This document shows, in pieces, positions 38,663 through 39,077 of a stretch of DNA of 39,077 nucleotides. Every line of letters begins with the position of its first letter. Position 1 is the stretch's first letter. Source of the DNA: Candidatus Poribacteria bacterium (GTDB taxonomy: Bacteria; Poribacteria; WGA-4E; WGA-3G); NCBI GenBank assembly GCA_003635305.1, contig PYJE01000191.1, forward strand, positions 1 to 39,077, in the 5' to 3' direction. The position numbers were made by a program, and so were the translations under genes. Under the pieces are notes generated by a model. The model searched no databases, had not been told where the DNA came from, and saw nothing but the letters and a program-made list of their open reading frames with translations.

Positions 38663-39077
38663 GTGAAAAACCAAACCCCAGACGCACAATATACGATGGG
38701 CCGCAGTGAAGCGGAGACTAGGCGTTTAATCGAACAATCGCAACTTTACGACGGCGTAACGCGGCGGTTTCTCAACGCCGCGGGCATTGAAAAAGGGATG
38801 AAAGTCCTTGACATCGGCAGCGGCGCGGGCGACGTGGCCCTGACGCTTGCCGAAGTTGTCGCAACCAACGGCTCTGTTGTCGGCGTAGATGTGAACGCCG
38901 AGATTCTCGAAACTGCACGAAGCCGTGCAGACGCGGCGGGCATAACGAACGTCACATTCATCGCAGGCGATGCGCGCACGCTCAATTTGCCCAACGATTT
39001 CGATGCCATCGTCGGCAGGCTGGTTTTGATGTATATGGCGGAACCGGCGGATGCGCTGAAGCAGTTGGCAGCGCGCC
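38663..39077 (+). CDS. Class I SAM-dependent methyltransferase, 3'-truncated
   Basis: A total of 138 residues is visible, and the window ends within the gene. Motif I is KVLDIGSGAGDVALTLAE (about 48-65), then VVGVDVNAEILETAR and FIAGDARTLNL, and FDAIVGRLVLMYM follows. This is the UbiE/Methyltransf_11 pattern. The start is GTG after a strong AGGAGGTAA, and a consensus promoter lies 20 bp upstream, so the leader is short and expression could be strong. The substrate is unknown. Confidence 0.9.
   Translation, partial: MKNQTPDAQYTMGRSEAETRRLIEQSQLYDGVTRRFLNAAGIEKGMKVLDIGSGAGDVALTLAEVVATNGSVVGVDVNAEILETARSRADAAGITNVTFIAGDARTLNLPNDFDAIVGRLVLMYMAEPADALKQLAAR

Noticed and set aside
38316-38687. N-terminal extension of the LamG protein
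   Set aside because: The extension reads through the 9/18-bp tandem array and lies before the signal peptide, which has its own ribosome-binding site and promoter.

Overview
The window looks like a chromosomal segment of an aerobic, diderm-type heterotrophic bacterium with moderate-to-high GC. I lean towards Candidatus Poribacteria or a close relative. The reasons are the many short palindromic repeats of the GGTAGGCGCGGTTT-AAACCGCGC type between genes and sometimes inside them, a secreted LamG-domain protein, a PQQ-like beta-propeller protein with a Planctomycetes-like N-terminus, and a bacterial caa3-type oxidase cluster. This assignment rests on gene style and memory; no 16S or other marker gene is present.

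Positions 1-10593 (+) form a cytochrome block. It starts with a 5'-truncated cytochrome c with seven visible CXXCH motifs and a small membrane-anchored monoheme cytochrome c. Next come a cupredoxin-like protein, a large CydA-like membrane protein with no CydB partner, and two membrane-anchored c-type cytochromes. The block ends with a diheme cytochrome c fused to an ethylbenzene-dehydrogenase-gamma-like heme b domain and a second cupredoxin-like protein. No bc1 complex (Rieske protein or cytochrome b) and no Alternative Complex III gene (ActB or NrfD-like) is visible. The block is therefore a candidate quinol-to-cytochrome-c electron-transfer module.

Positions 10790-12499 (+) hold a two-gene ABC transporter. 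Positions 12550-20286 (+) hold a complete A1-type heme-copper cytochrome c oxidase operon: coxB, coxA, heme A synthase, heme O synthase, a DUF805 protein, a 36-aa membrane peptide, subunit III, a 77-aa membrane protein, a second subunit III, subunit IV and a SCO copper chaperone. A small membrane protein and a universal-stress fusion (two UspA domains, a PCP_red helical domain, a rubredoxin-like knuckle and two more PCP_red domains) follow at 20496-22713.

Positions 22894-31654 carry mostly housekeeping genes: a coiled-coil membrane protein, a PQQ-like propeller protein, YraN, PlsC, a divergent YchF-type GTPase (-), a small membrane protein, a methyltransferase, an isopropylmalate-dehydrogenase-family enzyme (-), a PfkB sugar kinase and a nitroreductase.

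Positions 31687-33056 (-) encode a basic/acidic low-complexity protein and a 37-aa very basic peptide with a strong ribosome-binding site. Positions 33292-35690 (+) are a type II restriction-modification pair. The nuclease matches the AvaI/BsoBI family by catalytic residue spacing. An AT-richer membrane protein of unknown function follows (36013-37086). The window ends with a LamG secreted protein (-) and a truncated SAM methyltransferase (+).

The main points of interest are the CydB-less CydA/cytochrome c module, the UspA/PCP_red/rubredoxin fusion, intergenic palindromic repeats that also sit in frame inside ctaA, coxC and the DNA methyltransferase, and a consistent extended -10 promoter architecture.
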